64,000 nucleotides of DNA from NCBI RefSeq assembly GCF_000314005.1, contig NZ_JH980292.1, forward strand, positions 2,683,725 through 2,747,724. Direction: 5' to 3'. Below the pieces are notes generated by a model. It worked only from the letters and a program-made list of their open reading frames with translations. It had not been told where the DNA came from and searched no databases. The stretch's first letter is position 1, and every line of letters begins with the position of its first letter. Below, piece after piece: positions 55,717 through 64,000 of the stretch. A program made the position numbers and the translations under genes. This DNA comes from Spirulina subsalsa PCC 9445. GTDB taxonomy: Bacteria; Cyanobacteriota; Cyanobacteriia; Cyanobacteriales; Spirulinaceae.

Positions 55717-56556
55717 ATGGTTAATCTCACCCCAAGGCAGAAAACCCTGCCCACAATGTATGAGCTACCCAGTGAAGAAGTAGGAGAACCGGGTTTGCCG
55801 GACCAATTTCACCCCCTACAAGCCCAATTACTGCGTCTAACATTTCAACCGGGCAATTACGACCCAGAACAGGTTTTTTCGGCAATGGATCTCAATGTTT
55901 ATTACGATGAGAACCACACCAGACGATATAAACGCCCCGATTGGTTTGGGGTGGTGGGAGTGCCTCGCCTATACGAAAATCGAGACTTGCGCTTAAGTTA
56001 TGTAGTGTGGCAAGAAGGAGTTAGTCCTTCTCTGGTAGTGGAATTATTATCCCCAAGTACCCAAGATCAGGATTTAGGACAAGTGGAAGGGGAGGCGGAT
56101 GGAACACCGACAAAATGGGAGGTGTATGAGCAGATTCTGAGGGTTCCCTACTATGTAGTGTATGACCGGACGATGGGGGGTTTTCGAGGGTTTGAATTAG
56201 AAAGGGGAGCAACAGCCGAATCTCCTCGTTATGTAGAGGTAGAAGTGAGGGAGAACCGCTGGTGGTTGGAGGGATTGGAATTAGGAGTGGGTTTGTGGCA
56301 AGGGACTTATGAGAATGTAAATCGTTTATGGTTACGCTTCTATGGGAGTTCGGGGGATTGGATTCCTACACCGACGGAACGGGAACGAGCGGAGAAAGAA
56401 CGGGAACGACGGGCTAGAGAGTCTGCCGAACAACGGGAAGCACGGGAACGACAAGCCAAAGAACGGGAACGACAAGCCAGAGAAGCAGCAGAAGAACGAG
56501 CGGAACGTTTCCGACGTTTACTCATGGAAAACGGGATTAACCCCGACGAAATTTAA
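55717..56556 (+). CDS. Uma2-family (DUF820) PD-(D/E)XK nuclease-like protein with coiled-coil tail
   Basis: A 279-residue protein. The Uma2 core has MDLNVYYDENHTRRYKRPDWFGVVGVP with the Asp, then SPSLVVELLSPSTQDQDLG with the catalytic-type Glu, and KWEVYEQILRVPYYVVYD with the Lys. About residues 222-268 form a strongly charged coiled coil of ERERR/EAREROQ-like heptads. Uma2 proteins are very abundant in cyanobacteria and their role is unknown (nuclease fold, possibly mobile or defence-related). The ATG at 55717 is a likely start; a later ATG at 55756 (MYELPSEE) is also possible. Confidence 0.88.
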   Translation: MVNLTPRQKTLPTMYELPSEEVGEPGLPDQFHPLQAQLLRLTFQPGNYDPEQVFSAMDLNVYYDENHTRRYKRPDWFGVVGVPRLYENRDLRLSYVVWQEGVSPSLVVELLSPSTQDQDLGQVEGEADGTPTKWEVYEQILRVPYYVVYDRTMGGFRGFELERGATAESPRYVEVEVRENRWWLEGLELGVGLWQGTYENVNRLWLRFYGSSGDWIPTPTERERAEKERERRARESAEQREARERQAKERERQAREAAEERAERFRRLLMENGINPDEI

Positions 56557-56693
56557 GTTTTAAAACAATAATTTTGGACACAACCGCATTTTCCCGACTC
56601 CCGACTCCCGATGCCTTGATTTTTAATTTTGGGTCTTAACTTCTCAAGATTGCCTATTACCTCCCCCCCTCTCCCCACAAAACAGAATAACGT

Positions 56694-57224
56694 TCAGGGC
56701 GTTACCACAGTGAAAACAATCCGCCTGACTCGTCCTTGATTATTGCGAAACAGTTCGAGGATAAATCCCCCACCCATCTCTGGGTCGGTTTCGTCATACA
56801 AAATGCGCTCTCGGGTTTCTTCGGTAATCCGATTTAAACGCATTCTTCCCCGACTGAGCATCCGAGCAGAATTGAGCGCCTCACTCCGAGAAAGGGCAAC
56901 ATTAGGAGTCAGAATCAATTGAGCGTATTCCGTAGACGCGCCTAAATTCGTGACCGTGGCATTATTGAAAAGATATTGACGGCGATAACTACAATAGGCG
57001 GGAAGATTGTAAGTTTGGCAGGCATCAGACCAGGTGGGAATAGATTGTAGGGCTGTGGCATTAAAAGGGCGATCGCGAAACCGGGTTTCCGTCGGTACCG
57101 TCACAAAATGATCCCCTTGTACCACCAACAGAGGCGACGCGAACGAAGCCGCCGTAGCAGGTGGAATAAACCCCCCAATCACCAAAGCCATCACAGCAAC
57201 CGAAAAAGTAGAAAGAGACAGCAT
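56694..57224 (-). CDS. Secreted protein of unknown function
   Basis: A 176-residue protein with signal peptide (about 1-25, MALVIGGFIPPATAA). The mature part has two Cys (DACQTYNLPAYCSYRR) likely in a disulfide and is beta-rich at the end (GGGFILELFRNNQGRVRRIVFTVV). No family recognised. Divergent from the large DUF4157 gene across 292 bases in which I see no further gene. Confidence 0.6.
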   Translation of the reverse strand: MLSLSTFSVAVMALVIGGFIPPATAASFASPLLVVQGDHFVTVPTETRFRDRPFNATALQSIPTWSDACQTYNLPAYCSYRRQYLFNNATVTNLGASTEYAQLILTPNVALSRSEALNSARMLSRGRMRLNRITEETRERILYDETDPEMGGGFILELFRNNQGRVRRIVFTVVTP

Positions 57225-57516
57225 AAGAGTAAAGTAGGAAAAACTCAGGAATTATCCTAATCCTAACCTTTCCTCTCAGAATTGACTGCCACAGACCCAC
57301 CCTCACCCACCCGAATATATCGACTTTTGGCGACTCCCCAAGGGGGAATATTAAGGCATACTAAAGAATAAACCAGCGCGATTAAACTATTTTCCTTTTT
57401 TAAAAACTTAATAAGTATCCTTCGATTGAACAAAGGATCTCACCCAGACCTTGAAGCCTTAATACAAGACCCGGTGCAAAAACCCAGCAGCAAACCCTCA
57501 CCAAAGGACTGAACTC

Positions 57517-60500
57517 ATGCAAACTAAAGCTCAAAAGAAACAAGACTCAGCCCATCAAGACACCCAGCATCATTTCAACAACTCATCCGGTGTAGCCGTT
57601 CAGTCCAAACCCGAAACCCAACCCAGTGTAGCCGTCCAAATGAGCCGCGCCGCCCAATTTGGCCATAGTGTGACCGGAATCCCCATCCAAGCGCAATTAG
57701 TCATCGGAGAACCGGGGGATAAATACGAAAAAGAAGCCGATACCGTCGCCGCCCAAGCCGTGCGGATGAAACCCCAAAACACCCCCATCCAACGGCAAAC
57801 CCAACCCGACATGAACATCTCCCGAGCCGAACTCGGCGATATGGGAGACATGGGAGAGTTAGCCTCAGAAGGAGCAGACCTAGAAAGTCAGGGACAAGAC
57901 ATTGCCGCAGAAACCACCGCCGCCGCAACCGGAGAAGAGGGAGCCGCCCCCCAAGACATGGCTGAGGGAGGAATAGCCCCCGAAGAAACCGCCGAAATGC
58001 TGCCCCCAGAAACCAGTGAGCAACTCGAAGCCGCCAACATCGACCCCTCATCCTCTAGTAACGGAGAAGGCCCAGAAGCCGGGGGAGACTCCCCAGAAGC
58101 CCGTATTCAAAAAGCCATGAGTAGCGGTGGCACCCCCTTACCCGAAGACGACCAGCAGAAACTACGGGAACGTTTAAATATTGCCAATCCTGAAGCCATT
58201 GTCATTCATACCGACCCCGAAGCCGACGAACTTTGCCAAATGATGAGCGCTCGGGCCTTCACCACCAGTAATCATATCTTCTTCGCCAACGGGGAATATG
58301 GCAACGATGAACTACTGTTCCACGAAGCCACTCACTGCATACAACAAGGAGCCGTGACGACCACCGACAGCGCAGGAGAAACCCCACAGCCCGAAGATGG
58401 TGCAGAAACCATGACTCCTCAAGAGGGAACAGAATCCCCCCTTGAAGAAGCCGTCATGACTAAACCCCAAGAGCATCCCATCATCCAACGAGAAGAAGCC
58501 AAGGAAGAAACACCCGCCGCCGAAGCCCCCAAAGCTGAAGAAGCCCCCGCCGAAGAAGAATCCGAAGAACAAAAAGAAGCCAAAGCCGAAGGAGACGCGG
58601 CTCAAGAACAAGGAAAAGACGACGAAGAAAAAGCCAAAGAAGAAGGGGGCGGTGAAACCCAAGCCGAAGAAGAAAAAGCACCCACAGGAGAAGGGGGCGG
58701 CGAAGCAGGGGATCTCCCTGAACAAGCCGAGATAACAGAGGGCGGCACTGAGGTAGAAGAGGCCAACCTAGAGATGTCAGAAATCCCCGAAGAAGGGGAA
58801 GTTGAGGTCGAGGTAGATGATTTTTCCCATCTGTATTTTGGCCCAACCAAAGAGGCCGAACTCCCCGGCTTTGATGAAGAAATGCAAGACCATGAAATGT
58901 TCCAATCGGCCAAGGACAAAGAGCCGGGGGATGCCGATTTTTGGTCACAATTTGCAGAAGGCTATGATAGTCAAGCTTTAGTCGCTGAGAAATTTAGTGA
59001 AAAGGGAGTCGGAGTAGACAAGGCCTCTCTGATTATGGGAGCCGTGGGCAGTGGCATCCTAGAAGCGGCCCTTTCGGCGGCGATTTCGGCTGGTTTGTCT
59101 GCCTTGGCCGAAAAGGGCATGGAAGCCTTCGCCAAGAAGTTCCCCAACGCGGCGGGTCCCATTGGCGAAGCGATTGGCCCCATTATGACCATTGCCAGTT
59201 TTGCAATGGATCCAGAAGGATGGTTTAAAGAGAATATTTTAGTCTTTGGGGAACACGCTAAAGCCATTGCTGGGGCTTGGTCAGGTTTAGGAGAAGGAAG
59301 TGTTTGGAATCGCCTCGCTTCTTTCATGGAATTAATCTTAGGGATTATGACCATTGTGAAGCAGGTTATTACAACGGTCAAAAATATTCTGAATCTTATT
59401 TCAGCTCTTATGTTTGTCTTGGGCTTAATTTCCATCGGCATTGGCGCAGTTTTGGCTGCCTTCGTGTTCACAGCACCCGCCGCACCACCTTTTAAGATCG
59501 CGGGTGCTTTCCTCAAAAAAGGGGCGGCTTTCCTATTAAAAATTACAAAAAAATTGGGACTCATTGAAACCCTGATTACTGCCGCAAGTTTGCCTCCGCG
59601 TGCTTTGGCGGTTCTCTTCCGAACCATTGATATTGCAACCTTTGAAGGAGATCCCGAAGAACTGTTAGAGAAACAACAAAAGCTCAAAGATCATGTTAAA
59701 AATTTAGTGGCTGATGGTATCTCGACTTATCAGAGTCGAGATGACATTAAAAAAGCTGTATCGACTAAACCTGCCCCTCAAGATCCTGAGATTGAAGCCG
59801 TTTTTGGTAAAAATGCGAAAAATGAGACAGATTTTCAACAAAAATCTGAAAAATTACAAGAGTTTGAGAAAGCTAATCCTGAATTTGCGACCAAGGTACA
59901 AGATTACGAAGAAAGCGAAATGTTTGGCAATTTGTTTGCCGAATCAGATGTTCAAAAAAATTATGGACTAAAGAAAAAAGAAGCGTTTGAAGCTTGGACG
60001 GCAAAACAAGAGTTACCCGGAGATTTAGCCGAAGGTTTTCTCGGTGAAGGCGGGGCCAGTGAAACGCTTGCAAAAGCGGCTTTTATGGCAGCAGGTAAAG
60101 GAGATGGTGAGTATGAAACATGGTTTTCTACCGATGGACTCGGTGAAAAGGCTGGGGAATGGGTTGGAGGTGAGGCGGAAAATTTAGGCGGTGCGAAGGA
60201 TAATTTGACTATTCAAATCCTCCAACAACGAATTATTCAGGGAGCGGAGGAATTGCCTGCACCTCCTGATGATGATGTGGTGAAAATTAATGAATGTGCC
60301 GCCGCCTATGAGGATTTGGAGGAGGAAAAACAAGCACTGGCAATTAATAAAGGCATTAACCAAAATCTCAAGGCGCAAGCGGCTGAATCTTCTATGGGAA
60401 GTCAAGCGTTAATCGAGGCCGTGGCGGTTAATCAAGCCCAGATTGAGCAGTATCACGCGGATATTGCGGAAAAACAAGTCCAACAAGATCAGGCGGCGGC

Positions 60501-61362
60501 TTTAATGGCTGAGGCTCAACAGACGGCGGCTCAGGGACAGGCACAAGCGGCGAATGTGGAGGGGATGACGAAGGGGCAGCAACCCCATATTGAAGGCGGG
60601 ATGAAAGAGGATGCGGCCAAGGATGTTGATTCGGGTGCGGCGGAGCCGGAAGCGGCGATTGGAGGTTCTGGTCAGAGTAAGGATGATTTGAAAGAAACGG
60701 GGGGAGCTTCTCAGAAGGGAATTGCAGGGATGCAGGCGAATAAGGGCAAGTTAGCTCAAGCAGATTCTGCGGCTACGGCTCAGGATAATGAGTTACAAGG
60801 TTTCCGTGAACAAAAACAACAAGATGTAGCGGATGCGGAGGAAGCGAAAGGGGATTCTGATCAGTTAGATACGGAAATTGATGAGGGTTTAGATACGTTA
60901 CAGGCACAGCAGGATCAATTACTGGCGGAGCGTCAACAATCTATTTTGAATATTCAAATGTGGATTGTAGAACATAAGGCGCAGAAGCAGGCCATTTTTG
61001 ATGATTTGGAGGCAACTGAGGGGAGTATTGGGAAAGGTGAATTTGAACGGGATAGTGGGGATGAGGAAAGTGAAGATGAGGGGGATGGGCCGTTTGCAGG
61101 GGTTAAGTTAAGTGATCTAGATTTAAGTGGAACGAATTTAAGCGGGATTGATTTTACGGAGGTTGATTTAAAGGGGGCTGATTTAAGTGATGCGAATTTG
61201 TCGAATGCAACGTTGACGAAAACTCAGTTACAAGGGGCTGACTTAACGGGGGCGGATTTAACGGGGGCGGATTTAACGGAAGCTGATTTAACGGGGGCAA
61301 CGCTGGATAATGCGACGCTGGATAAGGCTAAAACGGAGAATGCTGTAGGTTTAGGTGTCTAG
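57517..61362 (+). CDS. Large DUF4157 (eCIS-core) protein with acidic linker, hydrophobic helices and pentapeptide repeats
   Basis: A 1281-residue protein without a signal peptide. Residues 1-90 hold the motif EPGDKYEKEADTVAAQAV (64-82) typical of DUF4157 proteins; 195-280 carry the metallopeptidase-like core, LFHEATHCIQQG, with HEATH (HExxH) at 269-273. About 290-440 is very acidic and repetitive (Glu/Ala/Pro). About 490-560 and 600-690 hold amphipathic and hydrophobic helices (SALMFVLGLISIGIGAVLAAF). About 925-1165 is a long Gln/Ala/Glu-rich helical part. About 1195-1275 are pentapeptide repeats A(D/N)LxG (LQGADLTGADLTGADL). DUF4157 proteins are linked to extracellular contractile injection systems, as effectors or assembly factors. 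It begins a cluster with the two genes behind it, the first 18 bases away. Confidence 0.85.
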   Translation: MQTKAQKKQDSAHQDTQHHFNNSSGVAVQSKPETQPSVAVQMSRAAQFGHSVTGIPIQAQLVIGEPGDKYEKEADTVAAQAVRMKPQNTPIQRQTQPDMNISRAELGDMGDMGELASEGADLESQGQDIAAETTAAATGEEGAAPQDMAEGGIAPEETAEMLPPETSEQLEAANIDPSSSSNGEGPEAGGDSPEARIQKAMSSGGTPLPEDDQQKLRERLNIANPEAIVIHTDPEADELCQMMSARAFTTSNHIFFANGEYGNDELLFHEATHCIQQGAVTTTDSAGETPQPEDGAETMTPQEGTESPLEEAVMTKPQEHPIIQREEAKEETPAAEAPKAEEAPAEEESEEQKEAKAEGDAAQEQGKDDEEKAKEEGGGETQAEEEKAPTGEGGGEAGDLPEQAEITEGGTEVEEANLEMSEIPEEGEVEVEVDDFSHLYFGPTKEAELPGFDEEMQDHEMFQSAKDKEPGDADFWSQFAEGYDSQALVAEKFSEKGVGVDKASLIMGAVGSGILEAALSAAISAGLSALAEKGMEAFAKKFPNAAGPIGEAIGPIMTIASFAMDPEGWFKENILVFGEHAKAIAGAWSGLGEGSVWNRLASFMELILGIMTIVKQVITTVKNILNLISALMFVLGLISIGIGAVLAAFVFTAPAAPPFKIAGAFLKKGAAFLLKITKKLGLIETLITAASLPPRALAVLFRTIDIATFEGDPEELLEKQQKLKDHVKNLVADGISTYQSRDDIKKAVSTKPAPQDPEIEAVFGKNAKNETDFQQKSEKLQEFEKANPEFATKVQDYEESEMFGNLFAESDVQKNYGLKKKEAFEAWTAKQELPGDLAEGFLGEGGASETLAKAAFMAAGKGDGEYETWFSTDGLGEKAGEWVGGEAENLGGAKDNLTIQILQQRIIQGAEELPAPPDDDVVKINECAAAYEDLEEEKQALAINKGINQNLKAQAAESSMGSQALIEAVAVNQAQIEQYHADIAEKQVQQDQAAALMAEAQQTAAQGQAQAANVEGMTKGQQPHIEGGMKEDAAKDVDSGAAEPEAAIGGSGQSKDDLKETGGASQKGIAGMQANKGKLAQADSAATAQDNELQGFREQKQQDVADAEEAKGDSDQLDTEIDEGLDTLQAQQDQLLAERQQSILNIQMWIVEHKAQKQAIFDDLEATEGSIGKGEFERDSGDEESEDEGDGPFAGVKLSDLDLSGTNLSGIDFTEVDLKGADLSDANLSNATLTKTQLQGADLTGADLTGADLTEADLTGATLDNATLDKAKTENAVGLGV

Positions 61363-61380
61363 TCTTAAGGGGAGAATACA

Positions 61381-62538
61381 ATGAATCATTTTTCTGGGGA
61401 ACCTGCCTCGAATCAGGCTGTGATGGCGGCGTTGGCTGAACTGGAGGGTCAACTGATGGCTTTGGCTCCCGAAGATGCTGGGCAACGGGCGGCGGTTTAT
61501 TTACAGAAGGCGATTCTGTATCTGAGTTTGGGTGACTGGCAACAAGGGGCCGGGCAATTTGCTGAGGTGGCTCGGTTGGCGGCTCAGGAGGGGCAGGTTT
61601 TGCCTGAAGCTCAAGCGTTGTATGCTCAAGGATTGGCCTTGCAAACGGTGGCGGCGACGGATGAGAGGGGGGGGATTCCCTCGGAATCGGTTTTGCAAAG
61701 GGCGGCTGAGTTGTTTGAGCAGTTGGGACGGCAAAAGGTGGCCGAGGAGATTCGCCAGAGTTTTGCTCCCGATGTGTTGGCGTTTGGGCGGCAGATTCGG
61801 GAGTTGAGCGCTAATCCTGAGCAGTTGCAGGCTTTTTTAGAGGATTCGCCGGATGTTGAGGGGTTTTTTGCTCAGGTGGATCAGTCGTTGGAGCGTTTTG
61901 GCCAGACGATTGATGACTTGTTGAATAATCCGTTGTTGGCGGAGATTGACCCGGAAACTCGGGTGGATTTGTTTTGCTTCCGCGCTCAGTGGTATGAGGC
62001 GAATGAGCAAGGGGAAGCGGCGCAAGAGGATTGGCAAAGTGCGATCGCCTATGCGGAAGGTCTGAATCGTCCTGATCTACTGGAAAAGATCCGGGCAAGG
62101 CAACGGGGGCAAGGTGATCCCCTAGAAGATTTCCCCAGTTTTGACCCCCTTTCAGCAGTGGAGGAGAGTTTACGTCAAGGTCTTTTACCACTCAATGATC
62201 AATTGTTAGAACAGGCTATGATGGCGTTGCAAGGGAATCAGTGGGAGCAGGTTCTGGATTTGGCTATCTCAGCCCGGAAAAATGCTTTAGTCGCCGATAA
62301 CCCAGACCGCTATGCTCGCTATTTATGGTCTTGTTTGTTGATGACTTTAGCCCAGGAAGGGTTAGGGGATGATGTGGGTGCGTTAGAAAGTTTATTGATG
62401 TGTAAAGCGACGTTGGATCAATCTTTAGCCAGTGCATCAGGTCAACAAGTGAATCAGTTTGTTGAGGGCTTAGAGCAACGTTGGGGATCTAGTCGGTTTG
62501 AAGAAGCCAAGGCAGGGTTTAAACGAAAAATGGTTTAA
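61381..62538 (+). CDS. Helical TPR-like protein, paralogue of the gene at 63331
   Basis: A 385-residue soluble all-helical protein. TPR-like helices: AAVYLQKAILYLSLGDWQQGAG, PEAQALYAQGLALQ and DPETRVDLFCFRAQWYEANEQGEAAQEDW. No strict TPR consensus is met, so this is a structural guess. The last about 105 residues (from MMALQGNQWEQVLDLAISARK) match the C-terminus of the convergent gene at 63331 at roughly 40 percent identity by eye. It starts 18 bases after the DUF4157 gene with GGGGAG upstream and is probably cotranscribed, so may bind or stabilise the large protein. Function unknown. Confidence 0.75.
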   Translation: MNHFSGEPASNQAVMAALAELEGQLMALAPEDAGQRAAVYLQKAILYLSLGDWQQGAGQFAEVARLAAQEGQVLPEAQALYAQGLALQTVAATDERGGIPSESVLQRAAELFEQLGRQKVAEEIRQSFAPDVLAFGRQIRELSANPEQLQAFLEDSPDVEGFFAQVDQSLERFGQTIDDLLNNPLLAEIDPETRVDLFCFRAQWYEANEQGEAAQEDWQSAIAYAEGLNRPDLLEKIRARQRGQGDPLEDFPSFDPLSAVEESLRQGLLPLNDQLLEQAMMALQGNQWEQVLDLAISARKNALVADNPDRYARYLWSCLLMTLAQEGLGDDVGALESLLMCKATLDQSLASASGQQVNQFVEGLEQRWGSSRFEEAKAGFKRKMV

Positions 62539-62556
62539 ACAAAAAATGTTAGAGAG

Positions 62557-63171
62557 ATGTTCATAGAAAGGATTATGTCTAGCTCATTTTGGGTTCAAGA
62601 AGGTTCTGAGTTTTTACAGCAAGTTTCCCGGTTAATTCAAGAGGAGATGGGGCAATTTGTTAGTAATAGTAAGTTACCTAAAAATACTGTTAATAACGGG
62701 GTACTTTTTAAAAAAGTTAAACTTTTTTTTGAGCAAAGAAAGTGGAACTATCAAATTATTCCCAATCAAAATAGTTTATATTTTAATTACCAGGCTGATC
62801 TGGGAAAATGGATGGTCTTTTTTGTGGCTCATGAATCCCAAAAACAGATTCTAGTCTATTCGGTTTATCCCCAGAAAGTCCCAGAAGCACAGCGCTCTAC
62901 TATGGCGGAGTTTATCACTGGACTGAATTATTATCTATTGATGGGTAATTTTGAAATGGATCTGGGGGATGGGGAGTTACGCTATCGCACCAGCCTTGAT
63001 TGTAAAGATAGCCCGGTGACGTTGCCTCAGTTACAACAAGTATTAGTGACGAATCTCAATATGATGACTCGTTATTTTGAACGGATTCAAGGGGTGATGG
63101 AGGGGCAGATTTCTCCTCAAGAGGCGATCGCGAAGCATCTCGGAACGAGAATCGCGCATAACATCCCATGA
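62557..63171 (+). CDS. YbjN-like (secretion-chaperone-fold) protein
   Basis: About 204 residues: FFEQRKWNYQIIPNQNSLYFNYQADLG, FVAHESQKQILVYSVYPQKVPE, then NYYLLMGNFEMDLGDGELRYRTSLD and LPQLQQVLVTNLNMMTRYFERI. This is the alpha/beta pattern of YbjN domains, which share a fold with type III secretion chaperones. Start uncertain: ATG 62557, or ATG 62575 (MSSSFWVQEG) with GAAAGG nearby. It is 18 bases after the TPR-like gene, in the same apparent operon. A chaperone role for the large DUF4157 protein is an inference. Confidence 0.8.
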   Translation: MFIERIMSSSFWVQEGSEFLQQVSRLIQEEMGQFVSNSKLPKNTVNNGVLFKKVKLFFEQRKWNYQIIPNQNSLYFNYQADLGKWMVFFVAHESQKQILVYSVYPQKVPEAQRSTMAEFITGLNYYLLMGNFEMDLGDGELRYRTSLDCKDSPVTLPQLQQVLVTNLNMMTRYFERIQGVMEGQISPQEAIAKHLGTRIAHNIP

Positions 63172-63298
63172 TTAGGGCTTGCTGAATAACTCTACTCTGG
63201 ATGGGGAACGGGAAGGGGAATCGGAAAAAGGCAAGCCTTTTTGATGATTTATCCCTAAAACCTTGTAGTTTCTCGCTCCCAATCGAAAGCCCTACTAA
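63172..63298. mobile_element. MITE-like remnant with imperfect terminal inverted repeats
   Basis: The ends are TTAGGGCTT (63172-63180) and AAGCCCTACTAA (63287-63298), imperfect inverted repeats, spanning about 127 bases. Inside are AACTCTACTCTGG, shared with 55544-55592, and a GGGGAACGGGAAGGGGAATC stretch of the STRR kind. It lies between convergent genes, starting one base after the YbjN-like stop. TTAGGGCTTGCTGAA resembles ends of IS elements in cyanobacteria as I recall. Confidence 0.45.
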
Positions 63299-63330
63299 CA
63301 GTAATTAGATGGATATTCAGCAGACCCTAA

Positions 63331-64000
63331 TTAATCATCTAAACGATATTTACCCTTTTTTTGCATCTGTTCACGGTAAATCAAGCGAGCCTTGAGTAAC
63401 TCTTCTTTACCCCAACGCCCTTCTAACCCATTGAGAACTTCTAAAATGGGTTGACTCGCGGTTTTGCCTAAGTAATGCTCTAGGGTTTTTTTGCAGTTGA
63501 GTAGGACTTCAATCGTGGCCGGGCGATCGCCCAATCCTTCATAGGCTTGGGCTAACACTAGAGAGGCTAGGGAAAAACGGAAATAACGCTGGGGATCTTT
63601 AGCTTCTAGGGCTTGATGGCGTTCTTGAACGGCCAAGTCTAAAGCCGTTTGCCACTGACCTGCTTGTAAAGCGACCTCTGTATTTTGACAAAATTGGAGG
63701 GTACTGGCAATTTTATAGAGAGCAGAATGATGGAGTTGCGTCGCTTGCTGGGTCAGTCCTTGCGCCAACTTTTGGCTTTCTTCCAGAGTCCCTTCCCCTA
63801 AACTCAGGAGACGGTCTACATTAACTGAGTTGAATAGCTCATCAGGCAGATTAATCAGGTGCTGGATTTGAGTCCGATAGTGATTCAACAAATCCCCAAG
63901 CAGGCGATTTTCTCCCCCTTGACCAGACTGGGCGAGGTAATCGAAAACTGGGGACAATAGCTCAGATTCGCTGTTTTCACCGGGGGAAAACTGACTCAGG
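63331..64000 (-). CDS. TPR-like protein, paralogue of 61381 product; 5' end outside window
   Basis: At least 223 codons; the frame stays open past a TTG at 63957 to the window edge (LSQFSPGENSESELLSPVFDYLAQ), so the N-terminus lies beyond base 64000. All-helical. Its C-terminus (ALQAGQWQTALDLAVQERH, YEGLGDRPATIEVLLNCKKTL, NGLEGRWGKEELLKARLIY) matches the end of the gene at 61381. The C-terminal tail is basic. It is convergent with the YbjN-like gene. Confidence 0.75.
   Translation of the reverse strand, partial: LSQFSPGENSESELLSPVFDYLAQSGQGGENRLLGDLLNHYRTQIQHLINLPDELFNSVNVDRLLSLGEGTLEESQKLAQGLTQQATQLHHSALYKIASTLQFCQNTEVALQAGQWQTALDLAVQERHQALEAKDPQRYFRFSLASLVLAQAYEGLGDRPATIEVLLNCKKTLEHYLGKTASQPILEVLNGLEGRWGKEELLKARLIYREQMQKKGKYRLDD

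Noticed and set aside
58312-59687. Long minus-strand frames of 105-238 codons
   Set aside because: Antisense shadows of the low-complexity DUF4157 gene (Phe/Leu/Gly or Pro/Ser/Lys runs).

Overview
The window reads as chromosomal DNA of a cyanobacterium. Evidence: many GCGATCGC (HIP1-type) octamers; a ferredoxin-type nitrate reductase with a four-gene nitrate ABC transporter; a PII protein with the cyanobacterial Ser49 T-loop; homogentisate phytyltransferase (tocopherol) and MenD/MenH (phylloquinone); a HetZ-related protein; and families of short heptamer repeats. No phage or plasmid replication genes are visible. I cannot name the genus from this sequence alone.

Layout. 0-8.5 kb: end of pheS, an NblR-like response regulator, a monothiol glutaredoxin next to a BolA protein, an exported M48 protease, a c-di-AMP riboswitch (ydaO type) with terminator ahead of an ArsB/NhaD-type ion transporter, msrB, and glnB. 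Fragments of IS200/IS605 (TnpB) elements lie before the riboswitch and before glnB. 8.6-13.5 kb: treZ and treY, making trehalose from glycogen or maltodextrin. 13.5-21 kb: peroxiredoxin, MntP, secreted proteins, a LysM/M23 endopeptidase, a two-RCK potassium-channel-like protein with an atypical pore, a D,D-carboxypeptidase and a SWIM protein. 20.7-25 kb: a Rab/Ras-like GTPase two bases from a 1261-residue envelope protein with a possible roadblock/longin-like domain, one membrane helix, BON-like and OmpA domains. 25-32.5 kb: HdrB-like protein, acpP-fabF, typA, rpiA, an LprI-like lipoprotein and tocopherol phytyltransferase, then a decayed toxin-antitoxin pair.

33.3-41.3 kb is a nitrate assimilation operon behind a textbook NtcA promoter, in the order nrtB-nrtA-nrtC-nrtD-narB. 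41.3-45 kb encodes a Gld-like ABC-2 exporter. 45.8-48 kb carries a probable Type II restriction-modification pair, 48-50.6 kb menD-menH, then larC, an exo/endonuclease/phosphatase-family protein, a YciO/Sua5 protein and a HetZ-related protein. 55-57 kb is repeat-rich, with an Uma2 gene and a duplicated fragment of its 3' end.

The most unusual region is 57.5-64 kb. A 1281-residue protein combines an eCIS-associated DUF4157 domain (HEATH motif), a long acidic stretch, hydrophobic helices and C-terminal pentapeptide repeats. It is followed by a helical TPR-like protein, a YbjN-like (secretion-chaperone fold) protein and, on the opposite strand and running off the window, a paralogue of the TPR-like protein. 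This looks like an effector or assembly module of a contractile-injection or secretion-type system, with further parts probably beyond the right edge.
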